A stretch of DNA of 55,553 nt from positions 1 to 55,553 of the forward strand of contig DBYO01000008.1 of the NCBI GenBank assembly GCA_002310235.1. The letters are read 5' to 3'. Shown here piece after piece: positions 43,701 to 51,044 of the stretch; the stretch's first letter is position 1; each line of letters opens with the position of its first letter. Source of the DNA: Bacteroidales bacterium UBA1184. Lineage in GTDB: Bacteria; Bacteroidota; Bacteroidia; Bacteroidales; ML635J-15. The notes beneath the pieces were generated by a model, which did not search any database, was not told the DNA's origin, and was given only the letters and a program-made list of their open reading frames with translations. Both the position numbers and the translations under genes were made by a program.

Positions 43701-43736
43701 GGAGAGAGGACTTCCAGGTTTGTTAAAGTTAAATAA
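40722..43736 (+). CDS. Secreted subtilisin-like S8 protease with type IX sorting domain
   Basis: A 1004-residue protein from the ATG at 40722 (an in-frame TTG two codons earlier is less likely). Signal peptide to AYAQ, a prodomain-like region, then the S8 catalytic domain with D170 (ISDTGTG), H229 (NEHGAYVSG) and S382 (GGTSFSSPIVAG); all three are intact. Just before the domain's closing LGKGRLN motif there is an insertion (about residues 427-518) with imperfect repeats such as YVYDTTHNEVYWGQ and VDSTYVEY. Beta-sandwich domains follow. The last 70 residues form a type IX secretion sorting domain: LYLYPNPVSD, ICILDEMGRLVYSG, YAAGTYSVKI, FVKVK. It should be exported across the outer membrane and attached or released. 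Confidence 0.92.
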   Translation: MKRVLSIAYAILIICSSAYAQDVNYERNTVIVKVNRNKVDTFFKSSYVAGLRERFGDFDYKLEFPDAVRPVKDYDNYGRRLSDITTIFRIVFNNDVSVERVVAYIGKNGDVEYAEPLYKVSLLDVPDDPLARPENANADGAYQYWTRNVRSYEAWDICKGDTSIVIGISDTGTGLTHPDLEGNIKINYEDIIDGIDNDNDGYVDNYKGWNFAYDNNNAQIPHGCNSNEHGAYVSGIASAVTGNGIGVSGAGYKCKFVPLRIMNDEGSLVNVYQSIVYAANHRFDVVNCSWGSTSYQQMGQDVVNYATINYDLLVIAAAGNNGVEGKFYPASFENVISVAATDRNDAKWNNSSYSTTVDLSAPGTMYVSTSENGYATMWGGTSFSSPIVAGSAGILRSYYPSYNALQIGEILRVSADNIDTLSYLVPDSIMLVDSTYVEYIDVVSVDSIWDDQLYSYDSISVDSTWSDLLQAYEYDTVHNQVFVGGYVYDTTHNEVYWGQYVYDTTYIDASYPVYFNAAYAGMLGKGRLNLYHALTISEDSLFSTRFHDMVFDRHDSEVVVEGKITNYLNDRDNLRMQISTESPYVQVVDAEIMLGNMLSMQDVSLSVAGGNEIRLEVLPDAPQELTIKLKIRFVSDEFSDEQIIDVPVNGGFVDVNAGTLSLSVAGNGRLGYVDLNTEVGHGFYLDDYYELFYDCGIISGLSGNEVYSTVRQVTDFSVIEYPHYVDDTLAITHIVAKMTDTLDYNSHNLEISLDVFGDDQNYILAEYDIVNSGQQTITDYYFGLFADWDLYEPVENQSKREPERNFVYCTYEGNNSLYAGMKLLSQQQPINYTLANKSGGDGAIDISDGFSDLEKFYMISHSSVCNEISDIVQYTGAGPVNLLPGDTVRVTFALFASDSYQGMIEAVDSAIAKYSYLHGGSGSESVSDLQTSPLYLYPNPVSDVLEIVGVDDNFEICILDEMGRLVYSGMNVTSVDVSNYAAGTYSVKIIEKTGERTSRFVKVK

Positions 43737-43819
43737 CAATCCCTTTGCAAAGGGTGATTCCCCTCAACTCCTTGAACTTTTGAATCTTCAAATTATCAAC
43801 CTTTAGCTCGGCGTTAGCC

Positions 43820-43965
43820 AATCAAACCTGAAACCTAGAAACTGGCGCCAGCCCATTGAAACGGCGCAGCCATAGAACGGCGAAGCCCTCAACGTAGTTA
43901 AACAGCGAAGCGAAGAAACGTGAAACATAGAAACGTGCGCAGCCCATTAACTGGCGTTAGCCTAT
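43820..43965. repeat. Degenerate repeat array, right of the subtilase gene
   Basis: Words GAAACCTAGAAAC, GAAACGTGAAACATAGAAAC and a series of GGCG-NN(N)-GCC mini-hairpins (GGCGTTAGCC, GGCGCCAGCC, GGCGCAGCC, GGCGAAGCC). These are the reverse complement of the words left of the gene. A separate 14-base palindrome, CCCTTTGCAAAGGG, lies at 43741-43754. The array runs into the 3' end of the trmH-like gene (stop near 43957). Confidence 0.6.
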
Positions 43966-44637
43966 TTTTCCTCTTTTTTCGTATTCTTTTATCAGTCCCT
44001 CTGCGCTTCTAGCGCTAAGTTTCATCCATTGTGCCAGCAGTTCGGTTCTTTCGTCTGACGACAGATGCCAGTCGATGTCTGAATTCCTAAGTTTTGAGGT
44101 TAGTTCGTATAGGCAAAGTGCAGCTGACACTGAGATGTTGAAACTTTCTGTGAAGCCGTACATTGGAATTCTGACAAATTCGTCGGCGTTGTCCATCACA
44201 ATGTCCGACAGACCGGGTTTTTCGGATCCGAAAAACAGAGCGATTTTGCCTTTTGTCAGGTCAAGGTCTTTTATTAGTACGTCGTTGGTGTGTGGGGTGG
44301 TGGCAACAATCCTGTATCCTTCATTGCGCATGGCATTTATTGCATCGAGAGTGTTGTTTTCTTTCTGGTTGAATCGCTTGATGCTTAGCCACTGAGAAGA
44401 ACCCATTGCCACGTCTTTGTTTTCCATGTAGCTGTATCGGTTTTCGATGAAGTTTACGTTCTGTATTCCAAAGCAATCGCAACTACGTAGCACAGCCGAG
44501 GCATTATGGTTCTGGAAAATATCTTCGAGTACGACCGAAATATATCTTGTTCTTTCGTCAAGGACCCTGTTGAGGGTTGACATTCTTTCTTTGGTTACGT
44601 AAGAAGTAAGTAAATCTATAATTTGCTTAGGTTCCAT
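43957..44637 (-). CDS. trmH: SpoU/TrmH-family RNA 2'-O-methyltransferase, probably tRNA (Gm18)
   Basis: SAM-dependent methyltransferase with the SPOUT knot, 226 residues. Motif 1: HNASAVLRSCDCFGIQNVNFIE with the catalytic-site Asn and Arg; motif 2: GKIALFFGSEKPGLSDIV; motif 3: RIPMYGFTESFNISVSAALCLYEL. The N-terminal RTRYISVVLEDIFQNHN is typical of TrmH (Gm18 of tRNA) rather than RlmB, and no extra N-terminal RNA-binding domain is present. The start codon ATG is at 44637. A hairpin separates it from the HU gene upstream on the same strand. Confidence 0.85.
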   Translation of the reverse strand: MEPKQIIDLLTSYVTKERMSTLNRVLDERTRYISVVLEDIFQNHNASAVLRSCDCFGIQNVNFIENRYSYMENKDVAMGSSQWLSIKRFNQKENNTLDAINAMRNEGYRIVATTPHTNDVLIKDLDLTKGKIALFFGSEKPGLSDIVMDNADEFVRIPMYGFTESFNISVSAALCLYELTSKLRNSDIDWHLSSDERTELLAQWMKLSARSAEGLIKEYEKRGKIG

Positions 44638-44660
44638 GTCGTATGTTTGTGTGTAAATAC

Positions 44661-44691
44661 AAAAAAGGGGAACAATTGTCCCCCTTTTTTT
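44661..44691. terminator. Terminator after the HU gene
   Basis: AAAAAAGGGG, AACAATTGT, CCCCTTTTTT: a short G/C stem with A- and T-runs on both sides, 15 bases past the HU stop on the minus strand. It also precedes trmH. Confidence 0.8.
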
Positions 44692-44705
44692 CTTTTTTTA
44701 GAAGA

Positions 44706-44987
44706 TTACTTCTTGTTAACAGCTTTCTTCAATGTAGCACCTGCTGAGAATTTAACAACCTTCTTTGCAGGGATGTTGATGATTTCCTGCGGTTTGCGTG
44801 GGTTGTGACCTTTTCTTGCAGCTCTCTTGGTAACTCCGAATGAACCGAAGCCGATAAGAGTCAATGAATCACCTTTCTTAAGGCATTCTTCTGTTGTGTT
44901 CATGAAAGCGTCAAGAGCTCTTCTTGCGTCAGCTTTTGTCATGCCTGCCTTTGCAGCCATCTTTTCAATTAATTCTACTTTGTTCAT
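44706..44987 (-). CDS. HU family DNA-binding protein
   Basis: Small histone-like protein that bends and compacts DNA. 93 residues from the ATG at 44987 (MNKVELIEKMAAKAGMTKADARRAL); the open frame upstream runs through the promoter and is not used. Family features: the beta-arm segment FGSFGVTKRAARKGHNPRKPQ with the DNA-intercalating Pro, followed by INIPAKKVVKFSAGATLKKAVN. Normal length. Monocistronic, with its own promoter and terminator. Confidence 0.96.
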   Translation of the reverse strand: MNKVELIEKMAAKAGMTKADARRALDAFMNTTEECLKKGDSLTLIGFGSFGVTKRAARKGHNPRKPQEIINIPAKKVVKFSAGATLKKAVNKK

Positions 44988-45027
44988 TTTTTTTAAATTT
45001 GTGTTTGATACTAATAGATATTTTGAG

Positions 45028-45057
45028 CAAAGATATAAAATCATTGTATATGAACAA
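45028..45057 (-). promoter_or_regulatory. Promoter of the HU gene
   Basis: On the minus strand TTG (45057-45055), 19 bases, TATCTTTG (45035-45028), then 40 bases to the start codon. The HU-gyrA spacer (44988-45315) holds this promoter and the gyrA promoter and is otherwise AT-rich without a visible gene. Confidence 0.65.
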
Positions 45058-45218
45058 GTATAAAATGCAAAAAAATGCAACTTTGTTAATATCTTCTAAA
45101 ACTTGTTAATAACTTAGGCTGTTTTATGCTGCTTTTGACTATATTTCTGTGCTTGCGAGCTTTGTGTAAGCCAATCTATTTTTATAAACAAATTTTGTTA
45201 AAAAAATGCTTGTTAGGG

Positions 45219-45250
45219 GTTGTGTGTGTGAGTGGAATTTTGTATCTTTA
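45219..45250 (+). promoter_or_regulatory. Putative promoter of gyrA
   Basis: GTTG (45219-45222), 20 bases, TATCTTTA (45243-45250), one mismatch from TAnnTTTG, with a 65-base leader to the ATG at 45316. Confidence 0.5.
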
Positions 45251-45315
45251 CGACAATTTTGTGTAAAACACAAGGATTTGATTATAAGAATATTAGAAAT
45301 AAATTACGATAAAAA

Positions 45316-47937
45316 ATGCTTGAAGAAGAAGGAAGAGCAAAGATAATTTCGATTAGTGTCGAAGATGAAATGAAATCGGCATACATCGACTATTCGATGT
45401 CAGTAATAGTTTCGCGTGCGTTGCCGGATGTTAGAGACGGTTTAAAGCCGGTGCAAAGAAGAATACTTTTCGGTATGGAAGGTTTGGGACTTGCTCCAGG
45501 TAAGCCTCACAAGAAATCGGCGAGAATTGTCGGTGAAGTAATGGGTAAGTACCATCCTCACGGTGACTCGTCTGTTTATTTTGCAATGGTAAGACTCGCC
45601 CAGAACTGGGTTATGAGATATACTTTTGTCGATGGTCAGGGTAACTTCGGTTCGGTTGACGGCGATAGCCCTGCAGCTATGCGTTACACCGAGGCTCGTC
45701 TCTCGAAGATTTCGGACGAAATGATGGCCGATATGGACAAGGAAACCGTTGATTTTGTAAACAACTTCGATGACTCTCTGCAGGAACCGAGTGTGTTGCC
45801 GACAAAAATACCTAACCTTATAGTTAATGGTGCAAACGGTATCGCTGTAGGTATGGCAACCAATATGGCTCCGCACAACCTTGCTCAGACAATTGATGCA
45901 ACTGTTGCTTATATTGACAACCCGGAAATAGAAGTCGATGAACTTGGCAAGATAATCCAGGCTCCCGATTTTCCGACTGGTGGTATAATATATGGTATAG
46001 ACGGTGTTCGCGAGGCTTATGCAACCGGACACGGACGCGTTGTAATTCGTTCTAAGACCGAAATAGAGACTTCTGAACGCGGACATGAACGCATCGTGGT
46101 TACCGAAATACCTTACATGGTCAATAAGGCAGAACTTATAAAGCATATTGCTAACCTTGTTACCGACAAGAAGATAGAAGGTATCTCCAATGTCAACGAT
46201 GAGTCAGACCGCCGCGTTGGTATGCGTATCGTTATCGACATCAAGCGTGATGCTGTGGCTAATGTTGTACTTAATAAGTTGTTTAAATACACCGAGTTGC
46301 AGTCGTCATTCAGCATCAACAATATAGCCCTTGTAAAGGGTCGCCCGATGGTGCTCAACCTTAAGGACTTGATTCACTACTTTGTTGAGCATAGGCTTGA
46401 TGTTGTTACTCGTCGTACCGAATTCGAACTTCGCAAGGCCGAAGAACGAGCTCATATCGTACAGGGGTTGATTATTGCAAGCGACAATATCGACGAGGTT
46501 ATCCAGATTATCAAGTCGTCGGACAATCCTACCGAAGCTAAGGAAAGATTGATGCAGCGTTTCTCGCTCTCCGAAATTCAGGCATCGGCAATCGTCGAAA
46601 TGCGTCTCCGCCAGTTGACCGGTCTCGAACAGGAAAAGTTGAGAGCCGAGTACGAAGAACTTATGAAACGCATCGAGTACTTGAAGGAATTGCTTGCTAG
46701 CGTAGATTTGAGAATGCAGGTCATAAAGGACGAACTTCTTGAAATCAAGGAAAAGTACGGAGATGAACGCAAGACCGAAGTGGTTTACGCTTCCGAAGAC
46801 ATGAATCCTGAAGACTTCTACGCAAACGAAGAGGTTGTAATCACAATTTCGCACCTCGGATACATGAAGCGCACCTCGTTGTCGGAATTCAAGTCGCAGA
46901 ATAGGGGCGGTGTAGGTTCGAAGGGAACTGCAACTCGCGACGAGGACTTTGTGGAACACATGTTCGTCGCTACAATGCACAATACCTTATTATTATTTAC
47001 AAAGCTCGGAAAGTGCTACTGGCTCAAGGTTTACGAAATTCCAGAAGGAACAAAGACCTCGAAGGGCCGTCACATCCAGAATATTATCAATATCGACAAG
47101 GAAGACGAGGTAAAGGCTTACCTGAATGTGAAGTCGCTGAAGGACGTTGACTACATCAACAGAACTTACGTCGTGATGTGTACTCGCAACGGTGTGTTCA
47201 AGAAGACCTTGCTCGAGGAATATTCGCGTCCGCGCCAGAATGGTGTCAACGCTATCAATGTTCGCGAAGGCGATATGCTTCTCACGGCATCGCTCATCGA
47301 GGATGTAGAAGGCGAAGCTCCGACCAATGTTATGATCGGTGCATATGGTGGTAAGACCATCCGCTTCCCGCACGACATTGTCCGTCCGATTGGACGTACG
47401 GCAACAGGTGTCAAGGGTATAACCCTCGACGACGACGATTATGTAATAGGTATGATTACTGTTCGTCCTGAGCAGGATGTGCTTGTAGTTTCCGAAAACG
47501 GCTACGGCAAGCGTTCGAGCATCGAGGACTATCGTGTTACAAATCGTGGCGGTAAGGGCGTTAAGACCTTGAATGTCACCGAAAAGACAGGTAACCTTAT
47601 CAGTATCAACGCTGTTACTGACAACGACCACCTGATGATCATCAACCGTTCGGGCATAACAATCCGTCTCGCAGTTGATACATTGCGCGTTATGGGTCGT
47701 GCAACTCAAGGTGTTCGCCTGATAAATCTCCGCGATGGCGATGTGATTGCTTCTGTGGCAAAGATTGAAGGTGGTGCCGAACTCGAGCGTATTGCCGAAG
47801 AGGAGGCTGCAAAGATTGCTCAACTTGAGGCCGAAGCCGATGGCGTAGTTTCTGATGAAAACGAGCCAGAAATTGTACCAGAAGAAAATGGCGCAGAAAT
47901 TGCAGAGGAAGAAAAAAACGAGAATACTAACGAATAG
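45316..47937 (+). CDS. gyrA: DNA gyrase subunit A
   Basis: Introduces negative supercoils with GyrB. 873 residues. The N-terminal breakage-reunion domain has QRRILFGMEGLGLAPGKPHKKSA, KYHPHGDSSVYFAMVRLAQ and the catalytic Tyr in PAAMRYTEARL. The GyrA box QNRGGVGSKG starts the C-terminal beta-pinwheel, followed by repeated GGK/GYGKR-type blades (ENGYGKRSS, NRGGKGVKTL), and separates GyrA from ParC. In the quinolone-resistance region the site equivalent to E. coli Asp87 is Phe; this may be normal for the order. The end is a strongly acidic Glu-rich tail (about residues 830-873). Confidence 0.96.
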   Translation: MLEEEGRAKIISISVEDEMKSAYIDYSMSVIVSRALPDVRDGLKPVQRRILFGMEGLGLAPGKPHKKSARIVGEVMGKYHPHGDSSVYFAMVRLAQNWVMRYTFVDGQGNFGSVDGDSPAAMRYTEARLSKISDEMMADMDKETVDFVNNFDDSLQEPSVLPTKIPNLIVNGANGIAVGMATNMAPHNLAQTIDATVAYIDNPEIEVDELGKIIQAPDFPTGGIIYGIDGVREAYATGHGRVVIRSKTEIETSERGHERIVVTEIPYMVNKAELIKHIANLVTDKKIEGISNVNDESDRRVGMRIVIDIKRDAVANVVLNKLFKYTELQSSFSINNIALVKGRPMVLNLKDLIHYFVEHRLDVVTRRTEFELRKAEERAHIVQGLIIASDNIDEVIQIIKSSDNPTEAKERLMQRFSLSEIQASAIVEMRLRQLTGLEQEKLRAEYEELMKRIEYLKELLASVDLRMQVIKDELLEIKEKYGDERKTEVVYASEDMNPEDFYANEEVVITISHLGYMKRTSLSEFKSQNRGGVGSKGTATRDEDFVEHMFVATMHNTLLLFTKLGKCYWLKVYEIPEGTKTSKGRHIQNIINIDKEDEVKAYLNVKSLKDVDYINRTYVVMCTRNGVFKKTLLEEYSRPRQNGVNAINVREGDMLLTASLIEDVEGEAPTNVMIGAYGGKTIRFPHDIVRPIGRTATGVKGITLDDDDYVIGMITVRPEQDVLVVSENGYGKRSSIEDYRVTNRGGKGVKTLNVTEKTGNLISINAVTDNDHLMIINRSGITIRLAVDTLRVMGRATQGVRLINLRDGDVIASVAKIEGGAELERIAEEEAAKIAQLEAEADGVVSDENEPEIVPEENGAEIAEEEKNENTNE

Positions 47938-47963
47938 TTGAATAACATTTAAAATTTAAGATC

Positions 47964-49232
47964 ATGAAGAAGTTATTTTTAATAGGTATAGCTTTGATAG
48001 CAGCACTTACAATGAGTGCTCAGAAGCAGATGGTTACCAGCGCATGGAGCTACCTGAAAGACGGCTACCTCGATGACGCAAAGAAGGCAATCGACAAGGC
48101 AGAGGCAAATCCGCAGACTGCCGAAAGTTTCAAGACTTTCTGGTTCAAAGGTCAGATTTATCAGGAACTTGGAAGCTCAAAGAACAAAAAGTATCAGGCA
48201 TTGTGCGACGATTGCTACGAAGTTGCATACGAATCGTACATGAAGGCTTTGAAGTACAACTTCGTAAAGCCAGAGCATCGTGACATCGACTTCTCGACTC
48301 AGGCTGGCTTGATGAAGTTTGCTAGCATTCTCAATCAGAACAACGAAGCCAACTACGAAAGTACTGAGGCTTTTATGGATATTTTGTTCCAGAGATTCCC
48401 GGCTTTGTCTAATGCGTTCGTTAACAAGGGTATTAATGCGTTCCAAAGCAATGATTTCGAGACATCGTACAATCAGTTTGCAAAGGCAATAGAAATTTCT
48501 ACGCTTACTTTCCGCATTGATACTCAGATTTATTACTATGCTTCATTGGCAGCAATGAGAAGCAAAAAGTTTGAAGAAGCTATTTCTCTCAACGATTTTC
48601 TTATTCAGGCAAACTATGGCGTTGACAATAAGGAAAAGGTTTCTGTATATGTAAACCAGTCGATGGCTTTGAAGGAAACTGGCGACACTGCTAAGATGCT
48701 TAAGGTTTTGGAAGACGGTATTGCTAAGTTTCCGAACGACAACTATCCGCTTGTTATCGAAATGTTCAACTATTATGTTGCATCAGGAAATTCGGAAAAG
48801 GCAAGGGATTATATAAATATGGCTATGGCAAACGATCCTAACAATGCTCAGTTCCTCGTAATTCGTGGTACTTTGTCGCAGGAAATGAAGGATGTGGCTT
48901 CTGCTGAGGCTGATTTTACTAAGGCACTCGAGATCGATCCTAACAACTACGATGCAGTATATGGTCTTGGTGCATTGTACATCAATGCCGCTGCCGATAC
49001 AATTGAATGGGCAGACAAGAATCTTCCACCTACAGATTTCTCCGCTTTTGAGAAGTATCAGGATATTGCAAAGGATTATCAGGCAAAGGCATTACCATAT
49101 TTGGAAAAGGCTTTGACTATCAAACCTAACGATTTGCAGGTGCTCCAAATTTTGAAGGAATTGTACTACAAGGCAGGCAAGTACGAGGAAAGCCAGCAGA
49201 TGGGTGCTAGAATTAAGGAACTCACAGAGTAG
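47964..49232 (+). CDS. Exported tetratricopeptide repeat protein
   Basis: A 422-residue protein with a signal peptide (MKKLFLIGIALIAALTMSAQ). TPR-like helices start at AWSYLKDGYLDDAKKAIDKAE; clear repeats include GINAFQSNDFETSYNQFAKAIEI, AEADFTKALEIDPNNYDAVYGLGALYI and ALPYLEKALTIKPNDLQVLQILKELYY. It probably forms a periplasmic protein-binding scaffold; partners are unknown. It begins 26 bases after gyrA, and the same gene order is familiar from Bacteroides. A terminator follows. Confidence 0.85.
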   Translation: MKKLFLIGIALIAALTMSAQKQMVTSAWSYLKDGYLDDAKKAIDKAEANPQTAESFKTFWFKGQIYQELGSSKNKKYQALCDDCYEVAYESYMKALKYNFVKPEHRDIDFSTQAGLMKFASILNQNNEANYESTEAFMDILFQRFPALSNAFVNKGINAFQSNDFETSYNQFAKAIEISTLTFRIDTQIYYYASLAAMRSKKFEEAISLNDFLIQANYGVDNKEKVSVYVNQSMALKETGDTAKMLKVLEDGIAKFPNDNYPLVIEMFNYYVASGNSEKARDYINMAMANDPNNAQFLVIRGTLSQEMKDVASAEADFTKALEIDPNNYDAVYGLGALYINAAADTIEWADKNLPPTDFSAFEKYQDIAKDYQAKALPYLEKALTIKPNDLQVLQILKELYYKAGKYEESQQMGARIKELTE

Positions 49233-49254
49233 TAAGATATTAATATTCATTATG

Positions 49255-49289
49255 ACGGAGGATGTAATTGTATGTCCTCCGTTTTTTTT
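49255..49289 (+). terminator. Rho-independent terminator after the TPR gene
   Basis: ACGGAGGA (49255-49262) and TCCTCCGT (49275-49282), then T to 49289. Confidence 0.88.
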
Positions 49290-49353
49290 GTCTAATTTTT
49301 TGAGCATATTTTATATGGTCAAATCTTTTATTTGAAAGTATATTAAAAAACAT

Positions 49354-49385
49354 ATTGCACTAATTGAAATTTATACTTAAATTTG
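49354..49385 (+). promoter_or_regulatory. Promoter of tnaA, with a leader of about 200 bases
   Basis: ATTG (49354-49357), 20 bases, TAAATTTG (49378-49385). The start codon is at 49589, so the transcript has an unusually long leader. In it TCGGAAA (49481-49487) could pair with TTTCCGA (49539-49545), or GGAAAC (49483-49488) with GTTTCC (49522-49527); these exclude each other. Confidence 0.6.
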
Positions 49386-49403
49386 CAGTTGCAAAAAATT
49401 GAA

Positions 49404-49478
49404 ATGAATAGGTTTAGTATCATAATAGAAATGAGGAGCTTGGTATTTTTAAATATCAAGGAGCGCGATTCGTTTTAG
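49404..49478 (+). CDS. Possible 24-residue leader peptide upstream of tnaA
   Basis: ATG at 49404 to TAG at 49476-49478, starting 18 bases after the promoter box and ending 110 bases before tnaA. Product begins MNRFSIIIEMRS. Unlike E. coli TnaC it has no Trp, so if it is regulatory the mechanism differs. It may equally be a chance ORF. Confidence 0.25.
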   Translation: MNRFSIIIEMRSLVFLNIKERDSF

Positions 49479-49588
49479 TATCGGAAACCATTTTCGGCAT
49501 CTAACTATTTTGCTGAGAATTGTTTCCAATTTCATTTCTTTCCGAAAGGACAATCAAAAAATTATTAATAAATTAAAAAAATTTAATT

Positions 49589-50965
49589 ATGGAATTACCA
49601 TTTGCAGAAGCGTGGAAAATCAAGATGGTTGAACCCATTAAGAAATCCACAAGAGAACAGCGCGAAAAGTGGCTCGAAGAAGCCCACAACAACATCTTCA
49701 TGTTGAAGAGCGACTATGTTTATATTGATTTGTTGACCGACTCTGGTACTGGTGCAATGAGCGACCGTCAGTGGAGCGCAATGATGATGGGTGACGAAAG
49801 CTACGGCGGAGCACGCAGTTTCTACCACATGAAAGATACTATCACCGAACTTACTGGTTTCGAATATGTTATTCCTACTCACCAGGGTCGTGCTGCCGAG
49901 AATGTTTTGTTCTCGTACTTGGTAAAGCCCGGTATGGTTGTTCCTGGTAATGCTCACTTCGACACTACTAAGGGTCATATCGAAAGCCGTAAGGCATTTG
50001 CTATCGACGTTACCGTTCCCGAAGCTTACGATACTCAGCTCGAAGTTCCTTTCAAGGGTAATGTTAGCCTCGAAAAGTTGGAAAAGGTATTGAAGGAAAA
50101 CAAGGGCAACGTTCCTTTCATGGTTCTTACTGTTACAAACAATACCGTTGGTGGTCAGCCAGTTAGCATGAAGAATATCCGCGAAACCTGCGAACTTTGC
50201 CATAAGTATGGCGTTCCGGTAAACATCGACTCGGCTCGTTTCATCGAAAATGCTTACTTCATCAAGACTCGCGAAGAAGGTTATGCAAACAAGACCTTGC
50301 GCGAAATCGCTCTCGAAATGTTCAGCTATGCCGACAGCATGACAATGTCTGCTAAGAAGGATGGTCTTGTAAACATGGGTGGTTTCATCGCTACAAACAA
50401 GAAGGACTGGTACGAAGGTGCTAAGTTGTTCTGCATTCCTTTCGAAGGTTTCCTTACCTACGGCGGTATGAACGGCCGTGATATGGATGCTTTGGCAGTT
50501 GGTCTGAAGGAAAACATTGAGTTCGACATGGTTGAAACTCGTATCAAGCAGGTTCACTACCTTGCAAAGAAACTCGACGAATACGGCATTCCTTATCAGC
50601 GTCCTGCTGGCGGTCATGCAATCTTCGTTGATGCAGACAAGGTCCTCACCAACATCCCGAAGGAAGAGTTCCCGGCTCAGACTTTGACTTGCGAACTTTA
50701 CCTCGAAGCTGGTATCCGCGCATGCGAAATCGGTTACGTTCTCGCTGACCGTGACCCGGTTACACGCGAAAACCGTTTCGGTGGCAACGATTTCGTACGT
50801 CTTTGCATCCCACGTCGTGTTTACACCAACAACCACATGGATGTAATCGCAGCTGCATTGAAGAACGTTTACGATCGTCGCGACTCTATCAAGCGCGGTC
50901 TCGAAATCACTTGGGAAGCTGAATTGATGCGTCACTTCACTTGCCAGTTCAGGAGACTTAAGTAA
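49589..50965 (+). CDS. tnaA: Tryptophanase
   Basis: PLP enzyme that splits L-tryptophan to indole, pyruvate and ammonia. 458 residues, close to E. coli TnaA (471). Family motifs: IDLLTDSGTGAMSD, MMMGDESYGGARSFY, PTHQGRAAENV, NNTVGGQPVS, NIDSARFIENAYFIK, and MSAKKDGLVNMGG with the PLP-binding lysine. Tyrosine phenol-lyase is the close alternative. Two positions favour tryptophanase: AGIRACEIG has Ile where phenol-lyase has the phenol-binding Arg, and the C-terminal LMRHFTCQF has His where phenol-lyase has Phe. Single gene, own promoter and terminator. Many third-position C codons suggest high expression. Confidence 0.93.
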   Translation: MELPFAEAWKIKMVEPIKKSTREQREKWLEEAHNNIFMLKSDYVYIDLLTDSGTGAMSDRQWSAMMMGDESYGGARSFYHMKDTITELTGFEYVIPTHQGRAAENVLFSYLVKPGMVVPGNAHFDTTKGHIESRKAFAIDVTVPEAYDTQLEVPFKGNVSLEKLEKVLKENKGNVPFMVLTVTNNTVGGQPVSMKNIRETCELCHKYGVPVNIDSARFIENAYFIKTREEGYANKTLREIALEMFSYADSMTMSAKKDGLVNMGGFIATNKKDWYEGAKLFCIPFEGFLTYGGMNGRDMDALAVGLKENIEFDMVETRIKQVHYLAKKLDEYGIPYQRPAGGHAIFVDADKVLTNIPKEEFPAQTLTCELYLEAGIRACEIGYVLADRDPVTRENRFGGNDFVRLCIPRRVYTNNHMDVIAAALKNVYDRRDSIKRGLEITWEAELMRHFTCQFRRLK

Positions 50966-51008
50966 ATTTACGATTTAAGATTTACGATTTTAGATTGTAT
51001 AATAGTAA

Positions 51009-51036
51009 AAAAGGTTGCCGTCGGCAACCTTTTTTT
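51009..51036. terminator. Bidirectional terminator between tnaA and the activase gene
   Basis: AAAAGGTTGCC (51009-51019), GTC, GGCAACCTTTT: a 7-bp G/C-containing stem flanked by A- and T-runs, between convergent genes. Confidence 0.9.
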
Positions 51037-51044
51037 GTTTTGTA

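Noticed and set aside
45544..45606. Quinolone-resistance mutation at the GyrA position matching E. coli Asp87 (Phe here)
   Set aside because: A Phe may be the normal residue in this lineage; without related sequences it cannot be called a resistance change.
45316..47937. Topoisomerase IV subunit A (ParC) as an alternative to GyrA
   Set aside because: A GyrA box (QNRGGVGSKG) and a full beta-pinwheel are present.
49595..50935. A 446-codon open frame antisense to tnaA
   Set aside because: It lies wholly within a well supported gene and its product shows no recognisable motifs. Strong codon bias in a highly expressed gene removes antisense stops. The same explanation covers the antisense frames at 737-1741 (ackA), 7965-8720 (transketolase), 13981-14925 (htpG) and 17765-18703 (mreB).
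49589..50965. Tyrosine phenol-lyase as an alternative identity for the tryptophanase
   Set aside because: Two positions, Ile in AGIRACEIG and His in LMRHFTCQF, follow tryptophanase rather than the Arg and Phe of phenol-lyase.
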